Of a stretch of DNA of 64,000 nt, positions 1 to 11,744 are shown piece by piece. This stretch comes from Wyeomyia smithii (taxonomy: Eukaryota; Arthropoda; Insecta; Diptera; Culicidae). Position numbers and translations under genes: made by a program. The stretch covers positions 212,751,896-212,815,895 of the forward strand of contig NC_073695.1 of assembly GCF_029784165.1 (NCBI RefSeq), in the 5' to 3' direction. The notes beneath the pieces are model-generated. The model was given only the letters and a program-made list of their open reading frames with translations, did not search any database and was not told where the DNA came from. Each line of letters starts with the position of its first letter. The first letter of the stretch is position 1.

Positions 1-603
1 GTTTTGACACATACGTGTGAATGTGTTGGTAACTTCCTACAGTACACTCTGCTTTTTTCGGGTGTCGTCAGGGACAGAAAAAGTGTAGTCAGAGACAGAA
101 AAAGGGTAGTCCAGAAAGTCGAATAAAACATTTACGGTGTCAAAAGTGTCGTTTGAGTTAAGCTACACCACGAAAACGAAAACGATATTAGCTTCCAATT
201 GTACAAATAAATGCAATGGAAGTATACCTACTTAACATAGCATCTAATGCTTTCGAAGGCGTACTTCGAGTTGCTTCCGTGGTGGAAATCGTAGCAAATC
301 TAGTACTTACTCGAGTTTTATGATAAAAATAGACTGCATACAGTAAAGGTAATTGCTAGAAAGTTAGAATAATATGAAAACAGGGTAACTAATAGCAGCG
401 GTCATTAAGCAAAACGCTCGTGGAAATTTCGATTTTACTACATCTACCACTACAGCGCCATTTCAGCATAGAACATTTTTTCGTGAGTCCCGTTGTGCAT
501 TGTGCCGACAAGAGCTCCAAGGAAAACCGGTTCAAAAACGGCCGTTTTGTGGATATATCCATCTTTTTGTATATGCATATCACCAAAACACTCAAAACCA
601 TAA
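1..603. other. Non-coding stretch, nothing recognised
   Basis: AT-rich sequence without a credible ORF. At about 70-115 a short unit containing GACAGAAAAAG is repeated twice in tandem, a local duplication of about 24 bp. I see nothing else in it. Confidence 0.4.
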
Positions 604-741
604 GAGGCCATCCACATACCACGTGGACAGCTTTGGGGGTGGATAATGTTAACGGTCGATACAATTTTTTTTAAATTTATATGGTCAGTTGTCCACGGAG
701 TGGGAGGGGGGGGGGGTTCACGTGGTATGTGGATGGCCCCT
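604..741. mobile_element. Palindromic MITE with CACGTG in its terminal repeats
   Basis: The left end reads GGCCATCCACATACCACGTG and the right end is its reverse complement, giving inverted arms of about 22 bp around a core with a long G tract. There is no coding capacity. The layout (GGC..ATCC terminus, palindromic core motif, G tract) resembles the TTACGTAA MITEs at 11427, 21719, 22671 and 29326, so it may be a distant relative. No target duplication could be fixed. Confidence 0.6.
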
Positions 742-1239
742 AATAACGGCCTGTTAATTTTATGAACTTCAAACCGATTATTTTAAAATTCATAGAACTC
801 CTCAGTTTTGGAATAAAGCCCAGAAAAACCTGGACGTTGCTGACGCTTCTATAAAAGTAGATAAGTTGCTGACTCTTTGAGTGCTAGATCTATCGAAAAC
901 GGATGAAAACTGGAAAAATTCCAAAAAATTAATCGCAGTGCAAGAATAAATCGTTTAATTGTCGGTCACGTAAGGGTGTTTCTTCTTTAGTTGAAACTCT
1001 CAGTTTAAAACTGTGGGGTCGAACCATGAACATTTGCAGGGTGAATCAGGATCAAAAAACAAGTATTGTATAATGAAATAAAGTTACAATCAGAGAATTT
1101 TTTTTGGAATAAAACGTTTCAATGTTCAAATGTAGATGAATTGATGTTTGGAATACTCTGTAGTTGGCAGTTGAATTTACATCTCTTATTAGCTTAATTA
1201 TCAGAGCTAGCTGAAGAAGTTTTCATGAAAAAATCAAGG
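742..1239. other. Non-coding stretch, nothing recognised
   Basis: AT-rich sequence between two elements with no ORF, repeat or RNA gene that I can recognise. Confidence 0.4.
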
Positions 1240-2784
1240 CTATGTACTAGAGATGGTCGGGTATGTGAAATTTGTTACCCGTACCCGACTCATCGAGATT
1301 TTTCAAACCCGTACCCGACCCGAACCCGAAGTCTGGTTTGTTTAAAATACCCGTACCCGACCCGAACCCGAAAAATATCTATTCCATCTACCCATACCCG
1401 ACCCGTACCCGGGAGAAAAAAATGCCGAAATTGCCGGTACCCGACCCGTACCCGACCCGTCCTGGATTTTTATTCTATTTTATTTATTATTTTTTTTTTA
1501 AATACCTGGTTACCTTGCACATTTTATGCACTGATTGTCATATGTGGTTTCTCGAGATGATGGCCGGAGTTAGGCTAGACCCGAGTGTTCATGTGAACGA
1601 ATGTTAATGAACCAGAGTTCCAGGCGATGTATTGATGCTCCTAGAATCCAGCGTAGCATCTGTCACTGAGAACGTCCGCTCGTCTGATGTTAAAAAATTT
1701 GATCATTTTTATTACGCAGTAAAATATCTATTAATAACTGTGTACGGAGAATTTGGGTTCCGTTAGTTACCTCATATTAGAATTGATCAGAGATTTCAAT
1801 TATTAATTTTGTATACGCATACGTATGATTCATATAAACTGCTGAAAATTTTTATTATGTTAATTTACCCTACTAGCACAACACGGAGAATAATGAAAAA
1901 TGCATGTCTGGTAGAGTTTAAATTATGCGACGAGTTTTATGTGCACATCGTAGCAATCAGGAATCTAAAATTCGGTATAACACAGATATTTCTGTACATG
2001 CGGTATTCCTGATCACAGTGCAAACCAAGACCTGGGAGGGAAAAACGAATACTACACTAAAAATTTATCGAAACAGATGACACGCACACTCGTCGTTTTT
2101 TGATAGCCTGTAACTATCTCCCTGCTGTAACCCGAGTATGACTCGAACATCACGAATACTAAATGTGCAAATTTGTATGCAAAACACAGATTTTCCCAGT
2201 CAGTTTCTTCAGATTTTCGAGTTTATTTATATTTACGTAGACTTGCACAGAGTTGCAATAATTTTACGTTTTCATACCTCACTATTTTGTGAAACGAAAA
2301 TCAAGACTCAACCGTGATGAAGTGTATAGTTCGATACTGTTACCAAATGACTTTTTTTTTTGATACTCGAGTTATAATTATGTAGAAGGTCTACCGAAAA
2401 GAGTTTATTTGCAAACATTGCTTACACGTTTAAACAACAAAAGTGCTTTTAAAAAAATCGGCAAACTTTTGAAACTCGTAACTTACCAAAGGACAGAAAT
2501 ATTATGTTTCAGAATATATTGTTAATTTCATTGCTTGTGTGGATGTTATTTTTTTATTTTTAATTGTTTATTTATTTCGTCAAGCAAATGTAGACTAGAT
2601 TAATATTTCATTACAGTTATTATTTATAGTGTTTACATGTTCTTGTTACGAGCTAAATATTTCTAGTGTATTTCAGACAGTTTTTAATTTGTTTTTTTTT
2701 TTTTTTTGAAACCGTTATGCCAATGGTTTTACAATGTAGATTGTACTGAAACAGCATTCGATTTATGGGACCATTTTTTGCATA

Positions 2785-2948
2785 CAGTCGAATCCCTCTA
2801 TTACGACAGTTAATATAGCGATAAATCTCTCTATAGCGACATTTTCAATGGTCCCTTCTGCTTTATATTCATAAAAATTCTTCGTTTTATTATGACAATT
2901 CTCTATAACGACGGTCCCTTGCGATGTCGCTATAAAGCGATTCAACTG
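2785..2948. mobile_element. Pogo/Tc1-type MITE nested in the hAT element
   Basis: The left end CAGTCGAATCCCTCTAT and the right end AAGCGATTCAACTG are inverted relatives, and TA flanks both sides (2783-2784, 2949-2950). Repeated 'tatagcgac' motifs fill the interior. A TA target and a CAGT... end fit the Tc1/mariner/pogo group. It is 164 bp with no coding capacity and is related to the copy at 9935-10248. Confidence 0.7.
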
Positions 2949-3138
2949 TAATTAGTTCTGCATTGTTTTTCTGAAAAGTTTTCTCGTTCTAAGATGCCGT
3001 GAAGGTGTATAAAAGCTGAGTTGTGATAGTAATGCAGATGAGTCTATACGATTTGAAATAATGTCATTGACGAAGAATAGCGTTGCGAATTCGCGGCGTT
3101 CTTTAAGTGTTTGTAGACTAATGAGCATGCAACGTGCT

Positions 3139-3357
3139 TCATACGATGGCAGAGGAAATGCAGTCCAATTTAAGTTGCGAAGCGCGTAAAGAAGGAATTG
3201 TTTTCGGACTGATCCATATGAGATTACAATATTCTACAATAGGTCTAGAATATGTAATATACAATAGTTTGATAGTGTACGGGTCTTGAGAATTGTGGCT
3301 GAATCGTTTAGCAACGCCCAGCATACTATTTGCTTTACTTATGATGGAGTTATATTA
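3139..3357 (-). pseudogene. LINE reverse-transcriptase C-terminal fragment
   Basis: On the minus strand a 61-codon open stretch includes DPYTIKLLYITYSRPIVEYC. It resembles the segment just after the reverse-transcriptase core of jockey-superfamily LINEs, where the family usually reads D-P-x-x-L-K-x-L-Y-x-x-L-V-R-P-x-L-E-Y. Nothing else of the element is present, so it is a small relic inside the hAT element. Confidence 0.5.
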
Positions 3358-3754
3358 TCATAATAAGTATTTTTCGAATAAGTTCACGGTCAAGAAAAAT
3401 GCAATCATTCTTCTATAGAAATCAATGATACCGTTACCGATGCAACTTCGTGCTGCTTCGTATCCGTTTCTCCCTCCCAGACCAAGACTATGCTAAAACA
3501 CCTAGGCTAGAAAAGTTAATAATTAAATTCTCAAAATGCACGAAAATCTAATTACCCGTACCCGACCAGTTGAGAATTTTTCAAACCCGTACCCGACCCG
3601 AACCCGAAGCCTCGGCTTTTAAATTACCCGTACCCGACCCGAACCCGAAAAATATATTTTGACGCTACCCGAAACCCGACCCGAACCCGTCGGGTACGGG
3701 TCGGGTACGGGTATCGGGTAAAAATACCCGTACCCGACCATCTCTACTATGTAC

Positions 3755-4856
3755 CGGTTAAAAACAGAAGCGCCTTGAAAATTTATTCTATTCAAAATCT
3801 CTAAATATTCAATGGTTTATCAATGATTGAAATAATAGCTCGAACTACGATCAGTTTTTGCGTAGTGCGAACCAAGATCAATCACCCTATGTCTCTACCT
3901 TAATCTGATGATTCATCATCATCATTATCATCGTGATGAATAACTAAATTTTCTATCTCACTTTCTGATTGATTGAGCACCCATCTTTCCACACCAAAAT
4001 ATGCGTTTTTACTATATGATTCAACGTATTTACTATATGATTATAATCGACATTTGAATCACTTTTCGAATAATCGCACGAAAACGGTAAAATAATACAC
4101 TACACAGTAATAAAAATTTACATTACTTTAAATGCACATAAATGAAGCATTGAAAACCATGTAATATTCCGTGTGGCATTATATTCACATGCAAAGCAAA
4201 TGAATATATTGTGAATTTGCATGCATATTCATATTCAAAGCTTTAAGTTTATATCAATTAACGTACAGATTTACATGGCCCAAAACGATTCTGTATTGTG
4301 CATTATTGACGGTGTGAAATTGTATATGTTTTTCATTTTATGTGCTAGAAATCGTTATGTGCTTTTATTTGTATTAGTTGTAAATTTCATTTTTTGGTAC
4401 TGTGTATATATTTGGAGGAAAGCGGATTGGTTAAGACGCAGATAGTCTTTGAATAATCGTAATGATGCCATAACATAAATTTCATTCTCAATTAGAATGG
4501 AAAAGAAATTCTACAAAAAATATTCCTGTACTTTATTTCACGGATTCCACGAATAATGTTCACATTAAAACAGGATTTGAGTTTCTGATTGAGCAAAATC
4601 GCAAGTCAGACCGAAATTTTCCACCTGACACCCACGATCAAAACACAACGCTAGGATCACATATAGGTGGCGCCGCTGAACATACAAACAACAATTTTCG
4701 TGCTTTGAACTTTGAACATGTTAAATTAGTTTGTCAGTTAAATTAGTTGCTTGCACTTGGTTAAACGCAAAATGCAAAGCTTCGTGAAATTTTAAGTTTA
4801 CTGTCGAATAGAAAGATTTTTGGCATTCTAGAAAAATAAGAAAAATCTTTCCATTC
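3755..4856. other. Non-coding stretch, nothing recognised
   Basis: AT-rich sequence with a short ATC/ATT microsatellite near 3905-3940. The 74-codon ORF at 4221-4445 has no recognisable motif and the composition of its surroundings, so I do not call a gene. Confidence 0.4.
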
Positions 4857-5137
4857 CAGTGTAACTGAAATACATCCATCAATTCATTCCCAGTGATCTG
4901 CCAAGCTTATGCTGTTTGGCAGTTGATCGCCTCGCTTTGGATTGCTAATAATGAGCGCGATCATTGACAAATTTACGGATCACATTCAAGTCATTCAGTG
5001 TAACTGAAATACATCCATCAATTCATTCCCAGTGATCTGCCAAGCTTATGCTGTTTGGCAGTTGATCGCCTCGCTTTGAATTGCTAATAATGAGCGCGAT
5101 CATTGACAAATTTACGGATCACATTCAATCAATTCAG
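4857..5137. repeat. Tandem duplication, two 139-bp units
   Basis: The unit starting GTGTAACTGAAATAC at 4859 recurs at 4998 with one or very few mismatches (GGATTGC versus GAATTGC). Each unit contains the short inverted repeat CTGCCAA/TTGGCAG. A third partial start, TTCAGTGT, follows at about 5130. The near identity points to a recent duplication. Confidence 0.85.
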
Positions 5138-5399
5138 TGTTAACGAAGGCTCACTTTTCTTGATTTTGGTTGACATTCGTAATTTCGTAAATTAGTACGA
5201 TCGGCAGCTTGCGGGTTCGCCTTACCGTGAGTGATATGTCAAAAATGTGGTAATAACTTTGCTCGATCTCTGCTTTGACTGTAAAAAATGGACGTGTCTT
5301 AGAGTTTCTAAATTATAAAAGCCTGTATTTCGGTTCATGAATTTACATAATACCAACGGTTTTCACCAAACAGTTTCGCAAAGATGACATCAATAAATA

Positions 5400-6787
5400 C
5401 ATCACATTCACCCAACCGCCATCCGGTAGGTGAATTACTCTCGCGATTCAACTCTCCTCAGCGTACTCTGTCCTCAGCTGTTCCACATTTCTAATTTAAT
5501 TTATTTAGCTCCTTGCGCACATATCTCACACCAAAATCCCAAACCCAAACCAGCAGCATCGCATATTAATTTCCCCGTTTCCCCCATTCCCTGTACATCA
5601 CCGTCTTCGGCTGCGGCTGCGGTTTGTTTTGATCCTACCCCGATCGACCGCCAGCACGTACCTAGCCATAGGTATATCACTGTTCGCAAACAGCTTGTGG
5701 AATTGTGTACATAATCCGAAGCTAGTATGGAACATTTTCAATCATCGTTGAACTGACTTACGGATGCAGGGCAGCACTCAGTCCCGAGGTATGGTTAGTT
5801 CGGTTAGATATCTGGCGCCTCCATTCAGCTTCAGCGATCATGCTTACGCCCCTCAACTGTTCATTCTCTCTGCTCTGCATTACATACTTTAGTAGTGGTC
5901 GTCTGTCATCCTTACGTCTTGCGCGATGTGTCGTTTACATGCGGCAACGGCCTCGGTTTCAGTCTTGATCGGGATCGTGCCAGTGAAAGGTGTTGTGAAT
6001 TCTGGTCGCTTACGAGGAATCTTTAACGCAGAGCTGATCGTGCGCGTTGAACATTTGTGGGTGGATTTGCGTGCTCTCATCGTGAGTGCGCTCCTAGAAG
6101 GTCGTTCGCGGGTGAAATTTTTTTCCACTAGTCTGTAAAACAAAAAACATTAGTCTACGGAGAAAAAAAAACGCCAGAGGCGATTTAAGCGGTAATTGGC
6201 GATCACTACCGATCAGTTACAAATCGACGACAAGACAAAGCTGTAACACCGGAAGTGGCACAAGTGGAATATCAAATGAGCGACATCTGTTTCTGTTTCT
6301 CCTTTCCTCTCGACGATGGAATCTGTTTTTTTTATCTTTCGTGTGACGGTTAATTGCGTTGAACCAGAACAGCAGCACGGCTCCACTAGCCGGTCACAAT
6401 GGGAACACGTGCGTTCCCGATGTTACGAATGCGTGTTGTACTACCCGTTCAAGTGAATTGAGGAACTAGCTAAGAAAAAAAAAAACAGTGAGTGAAATGA
6501 CAAGCCGCGAAGCATACCGAGGGAAGAAAGCGACAATCAAGATTTCATCATAAATCTTAATCGTAGCAGGTCACTTGAGCGCGCGCGTCTCCCGATTTGC
6601 GAATGACGTTCTTGGCAAGCGTCGCGGCGTCACTACTGTTAGACGGTTTGTGTTGTCTGGTCCCTTGGGACGACGATATACAGTGAGTGATACATGAATG
6701 GGACATCATCCTACGCGATAGATAGAGGAAAAAAATACAGCAGAATTGTTTCCATTTCATGGGACATATTTCATATGTCGCAAAATT
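5400..6787 (+). other. GC-elevated block, possible non-coding 5' exon or regulatory region
   Basis: This stretch is clearly richer in GC than its surroundings and resembles the leader before the Alk start codon. A TTTCAGTC initiator-like site lies at about 5958-5965 and a consensus-like splice donor GTGAGT at 6488, so a non-coding exon of about 530 bp on the plus strand is conceivable. Open frames here (5430-5714, 5889-6143) are short, overlap on both strands and show no domain. It could be a distal leader exon of Alk, 36 kb upstream, or belong to an unseen gene, or be regulatory. The call rests on composition and weak sites only. Confidence 0.25.
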
Positions 6788-8747
6788 GCTGTAGAAGTTT
6801 TGCGGCAGCTTAGTAAGAAAACTGTTTGTTTATTTTTCTTCGATTGACCTACGAGTGATGAGGTTGACATGCCGAGAGATTTAATCTAAATATGAGCGAT
6901 TTTATTTTTTATGTCTCTCATATTCAGATTTTTTTATAGTCTTTGCTGCTAATGTGGCTTAGTTTAGTACAATTAGTTGGGATTTTTCCAGTTGTGTATT
7001 TTTTCTAAACAAAGTATTCGGGTTGTATAATATGTTGGAAAACATTATTCATAGAACATACACTTACTGGTGTTCAGAATAAAGGTTTGCAGTTAAAATC
7101 GAAAAAAAAAACAATGTTAATAGCCAGTTTATCCAAAAACGTCTAAAATCAAAATGAATTTTTACGATTTGATTGGACTTTACTATCAGGAATGGATAAT
7201 TGTGAACCTAAATCGGGTAAAATAAAATAGAATATGCATGTATAAATAAATCCTTGCAATATGTAACGAAAATATGAAAAATAAATCACAGAAAGGTTGA
7301 AACAATTGTCACTACACAAAAGAAAATCTCGGGAATTTTTTTTTTCTATTGTGCTAACTGAGATATGTTAAATCTAGTAATTTAGGAATAAATAGATTTC
7401 ATTTGTTAGACATTGTAATGCACTGTTTATCAGTAACCTAACAATTTCCCTTTATTCCTGAAAATTAACAATCATTATTTGGAAAATCTTTGAGCAAATT
7501 TTCACATAACATAGGCTTGATTTGATCTTCATCAATCTAGTTTTCGAGTTCAGAATTTTTTTTGGAAGGAAATTATTTTGACCATAGCTGAAAACAATCT
7601 TTCAAAAATTCAATGTCATAGTAGTAACACAGAACTATAAATTGAGGTTTCACGATTTTCTAACTTTTCAGTTGATTTCCATCTTTTTATTTTTGATATA
7701 GCATTGTTCTGACAAAGAACAAAACCAAAATAACACAAACAATCCATCATTGAAATCCGTTACGTTAATATCGAGTTAAATCGCCTTATAATGATCACAA
7801 CCAATTTAATTTTTTTTAAATAGAGAGGTTCATAAGCCATCAGTGATTCATTTGTCTGGGTGGACTTTTTGTCCAGCTGTTGATTCCAAAAAAAAAATAA
7901 CAATCAGAGATCGCGCAGTTTTGTAAGAACATTTACATAATAGGTACCAAAATTGATGTTTGATTTTGTACGCTATGGATGCAAACTGCCATGGAAAATG
8001 ATATTATACGAGCTTTTCGGATTCAAAATCTGGAAACAACATAATTTGTTCAAATTTTATCCCGGTGGAGGAGAACTGCAAAGAAAAAGTTATAAAATTG
8101 TGGTACTAAAAGATTTCATTCAACAAATAGTAACCTGTGATTTGCTTTTTCTTTGCAGGTTGAGAACAATAAAAAATTTGAACTACGGTTTTTTAGGTTA
8201 TGTTCATCAACTATTTTTTTTAACTATTTTTAAAAAAGAAAGCAAAAAAGTATGCAGTTTTTCCATTGTAAAAATTTATGTATTTTTTTTTAAAGTTTTA
8301 TTGAGTTATATAGGTAAAACGCAAATCCCACAGTTAATACCTACAGCGTACAAGTTTTCCAAAATAAGTACATCCTTTGATGGTTAAACCCATCAAAAGA
8401 AATATATTTTTGAAAATTGTGCATTATTTTTCTGATTCCAGTATTTCAGTGATTTTTTTTATTTGCCTAAAAATTTTTTTATTTGCCTAAAAATTTTTTA
8501 TCATTCTTTATATGTCACTGTTTTCTTAATTTATGCCAAACAAATTTCCGTGACTTCAATCCAAAAATTTTCGAAAAAAATTGTAGGAGGTTATATCCAA
8601 GACACGACCGCATAACTGTCGTGAAACAAATGCATTGTTGAGAGTATTGCTTCAATGACTCATAAAGTATACTATTGCTTGCTCAAACCAAGAAACTCTG
8701 AGGAGTTCAACAAAAAAATGTCCCAGTTTCATTATTTGTTTCAAATT
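6788..8747. other. AT-rich non-coding stretch
   Basis: Very AT-rich with many homopolymer runs. The 144-codon ORF at 7953-8387 is dominated by Phe, Lys, Ile and Leu as expected from AT-rich chance translation. A short direct duplication of ATTTGCCTAAAAATTTTT occurs at about 8460-8500. Confidence 0.4.
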
Positions 8748-9787
8748 ATCATTTTTGATTTGGCTGAAACTTTGCATGGACTTTTCTATAGGCAAAAGAT
8801 GCCATTTTGTGCTATTGGTTGAATGTTTTGGAACACGACTCATTTTTGAGAAGCTATTGAAAAATGCTATTTTGGGAAGCTATTGATGATTACAAATATT
8901 TTTAGGGCCAAAATGGTTTGTTCGATCGGTGTGACGTCTTCGGCAAAGTTGTCGATAGTAATTTGTCTTTCCGAACAAAATATACACTCCAAAAAAAATT
9001 TTTTTTCAGAAAAAAAGTTAAAAGAAAAATTTAATATCTAAAAAAGCTCATATTTTAAAAATTTAATTCATTTAATCTACAGAAGATTACTTAAGCAATG
9101 CAACCGGTCTGATCATGGGAAAATCAGCAAAAAAAGTTTTTTGTTTTTTTTTTCACAGGATACATTTTTTTATGGAAGGACAAAATTATTATCTTCAACT
9201 TTGCCAAAAAGACTATGCCAATCAAACAAGCCGTTTTGACTGTAAAAATATTTTTGATTCCCCATAGAGTGCTTTATGGAAATTTAAAATATTTCTACCG
9301 GCAAAACGGTTTGAATGATTGGCAAAGTGTCTTCGGCAAAGTAATAGATATCAATTTTGTCCTTAAAAAAAAAGTCCCTGAAAAAAAATTTCAAAAAAAT
9401 TGTTTTTTTCGAAAAATCATGACTTTTTTCCTTGATTTCTCCATAATCGGACCGATTGCATTGTTTAGGTGATCTTTTGTAGTTTTGAAAAGAAAATTAA
9501 ATTTTAAAATAATTAATATTTAATTTGCTTTTAACATTTAAAAAAATATTTTTTAGAGTGTACATTTTTTTCGAAAAGACAACTTTGTCTAAGACGTCAT
9601 ACCGATCAAACAAACCGTTTTGGCCCTAAAAATATTTGTTATCATCAATTCCTTCCCAAAATAGCATTTTTCAATAGCTTCTCAAAAATGTGTCGTGTTC
9701 CAAAAAATTCAACCAATAGCACAAAATGGTATCTTTTGCTTATAGAAACGTCTATGCAAAGTTTCAGCCAAATCAAAAATGTTCGAT
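8748..9787. mobile_element. Fold-back element, about 1.0 kb
   Basis: The left half (from about 8750, TTTTTGATTTGGCTGAAAC) is the inverted counterpart of the right half, which ends near 9787. The outer 220 bp of each arm match closely (shared GCTATTGGTTGAAT, AGCTATTGAAAAATGC, AAATATTTTTAGGGCCAAAA), and weaker pairing runs to a centre near 9270. The outermost motif is shared with the larger element at 30844-33337, so both belong to one family. There is no coding capacity, making this a non-autonomous member. The target duplication is not resolved. Confidence 0.75.
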
Positions 9788-9934
9788 TAAATTGATAAGT
9801 GATTTTTTTAAGCCGAAAGCAAATTCGGAAAGCCAGCTAATACGCCGCAATCCGCTAAGGCTACAGTCACAACCTGCTATGTTACTTTTAATTTAGGACC
9901 ATCCATCCATCTCACCTTTCGTTAAAAGAATTTA

Positions 9935-10248
9935 CAGTCGAATCCCTTTATAGCGACATCGCAAGGGACTGTCGTTATAGCGAAATGTCGCAATAATACG
10001 AAGAATGTTTGCATATGTAGAACAGAAGATACCGTTGAGAATGTCGTTATAGAGAGATTCGACTGCACTATTGTCGCAATAAAGAATGACAAGTATTAGT
10101 TTTGGTATGCCGTTATAGAGGAAGGTCGTGATAGCGAAATGTCGCAACAAAACGAAGAATTTTAGTACAAAACAGAAGAGACTGTTGAGAATGTCGCTAT
10201 AGCGAGATTTGTCACTATAAAAAGTGTCGTTATGGAGGGATTCGACTG
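9935..10248. mobile_element. Pogo/Tc1-type MITE, composite
   Basis: The ends CAGTCGAATCCCTTTATAG and GAGGGATTCGACTG are inverted repeats flanked by TA (9933-9934, 10249-10250). An additional terminus-like motif (AGAGAGATTCGACTG, about 10046-10064) lies inside, so this 314-bp copy looks like two units joined or one inserted in another. Interior 'gtcgttatagcgaaatgtcgc' type motifs repeat several times. Confidence 0.7.
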
Positions 10249-10819
10249 TAATTAGTTTGACCAGAAGGGTGCACTGAAATAAACTCCGCCTTTTTGGTAA
10301 GTTTCACTACATTTTTTGCTCTTCTTTAGAGGGAATATTCCAGAATTCGCATTTAATTTTTGTAACCAATGGAAAAAGACCGATGGTGCTCTCACACACG
10401 AAACTATATAACCGTGTTGCGGCTTGGAACGTCAAACGGCTTCTTTTATTCGCCGTTGCATGAGAGGCTGGGAGACAACGAAATTCTGTTCATGCTGATT
10501 GATGAATCGAGTTCAAATTATTGCTGTGAAGTCTAACTAACCGTCTTTGTTGAGGCGCTCTAACATTTTAAATAAAGTGTATTATATTTGAATTTTCGTG
10601 CAAACAAGTTTTGTTGGAAGTCTATCGGTTTTAAATTTGCACATAAAAATACGATATTACTGATTGAACGGAATAAGAAAGCATTTACTTCCAAAGTCTA
10701 GCGCTCGAGACCTTTCGAAAAAAAGATTATTGTTTAATAACTTGTTTATTCGCTATGAGAAGGGAAGTTTGCTGTTTCAAATCGGATGTGCTGATCCAAA
10801 CCTTTGTACTGTCAACAAC

Positions 10820-11010
10820 ATTTTTCTGCATTTGGGCGGATGCGTGTATAATTTTCCAATCGATTGCTGCAAGAATGAAGAAAATCGGTTTGAAACAAAC
10901 CGACCTGTACACATTTAAAAAAAGAGAAATCCCCTTTTCGGAAATAGATTTTCAATTCACACCCCTATGTGATAGGCTAAAGAGAAACGTAGTTCTACGT
11001 CAAAAAATAA
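10820..11010. repeat. Dispersed repeat module with an ACGTAGTTCTACGT palindrome
   Basis: It contains TTTCCAATCGATTGCTGCAA near 10853 and ends with ACGTAGTTCTACGTCAAAA near 10987. The same order of motifs recurs at 16810-16955 and 25618-25785. ORFs crossing it (10664-11084) are probably chance. The element class is unknown. Confidence 0.6.
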
Positions 11011-11426
11011 AAATCAGAGGATTGGAACGGAAGGAAAAACTATTTAACAAACTTCAACAGTCAGATTGCAAGCTGCATTGCTAGGGCAAATCAGTAAAGC
11101 AATAACACAACTCTTGCAATGCATTGCTTGGTTGCCCTGAGAAGTACAGTTTGTTGTTTGATTACATCGTCCACTAGTAGAAGGATTTGTTTGAGCCGAA
11201 AGTAGACTCTTATAACGCCCGAAAAGTGTATACCCGGTTCAATTAGGACGCATTTCGTACCAATTCGACTGAGGGCTGGCAGACCCCTTTCAGACTTCAA
11301 TGAAAATTTCTGGGTGTGTAAGCAAGGTCTTACTTAACTAAGCATATTTTCATTTTTTTAAATTTATCCAGGCTAACATTTAAAAAGGTCGGAATTTTTG
11401 CTATCTCTTTTTTAAAAATCGATATA

Positions 11427-11700
11427 AGGCGTCGTACACAAATTACGTAACGCATGAAGGGGGGGGGAGGGTGGTTGAGTCTGAGTTACTTATCGTTACG
11501 TAGGGGGGAGGGGGAGTAGTAGAGACAGTTACGTAACTGTGATGTTTGCCTGAAATTGAAAATTTGGAGGGGGGTCAGGCTGTTGAGAGCTACGTAATTA
11601 AAGAGGGGGGAGTCATATCGAACGTTACCTATTGTTACATAGGGGGGGGGGGGGAGGGGGTCTGAAATCTAGATGTTTAGCGCTACGTAATTTGTGTCAA
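11427..11700. mobile_element. G-tract MITE carrying TTACGTAA palindromes, copy 1
   Basis: It starts AGGCGTCGTACACAAATTAC and ends ACGTAATTTGTGTC. The interior has several long G tracts and the palindrome CAGTTACGTAACTG. Copies 2 and 3 (21719-21993 inverted, 22671-22953 same orientation) share the full length of about 275 bp, and copy 4 (29326-29608) is a diverged relative. No ORF. Confidence 0.8.
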
Positions 11701-11744
11701 TTTGTTCAAGATAGGTGTGTAAAGTATCATGTCTTATGTTTGAT

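Larger units (their letters stand above)
1240..3754. mobile_element. hAT-type DNA transposon, 2.5 kb, with 8-bp target duplication
   Basis: The element spans 1248-3746. Both ends carry the perfect inverted repeat TAGAGATGGTCGGGTA, and the 8 bp CTATGTAC is present directly outside each end (1240-1247 and 3747-3754). An 8-bp duplication and a terminus fitting YARNG are hallmarks of the hAT superfamily. Inside each end lie many copies of CCCGTACCCGACC and CCCGAACCCG (about 1250-1470 and 3550-3740), probably subterminal repeats. There is no intact transposase: the interior holds a pogo-like MITE (2785-2948), a LINE scrap (3139-3357) and AT-rich DNA, so this copy is non-autonomous. The short ORFs over the left end are translations of the hexameric repeat and not genes. 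Confidence 0.85.

Noticed and set aside
1225..1607. ORFs rich in Pro-Tyr-Thr-Arg over the left hAT end
   Set aside because: They are translations of the CCCGTACCCGACC repeat and have no independent support.
7953..8387. 144-codon ORF
   Set aside because: Composition is that of AT-rich chance sequence (Phe, Lys, Ile, Leu), with no domain and no conserved-looking block.
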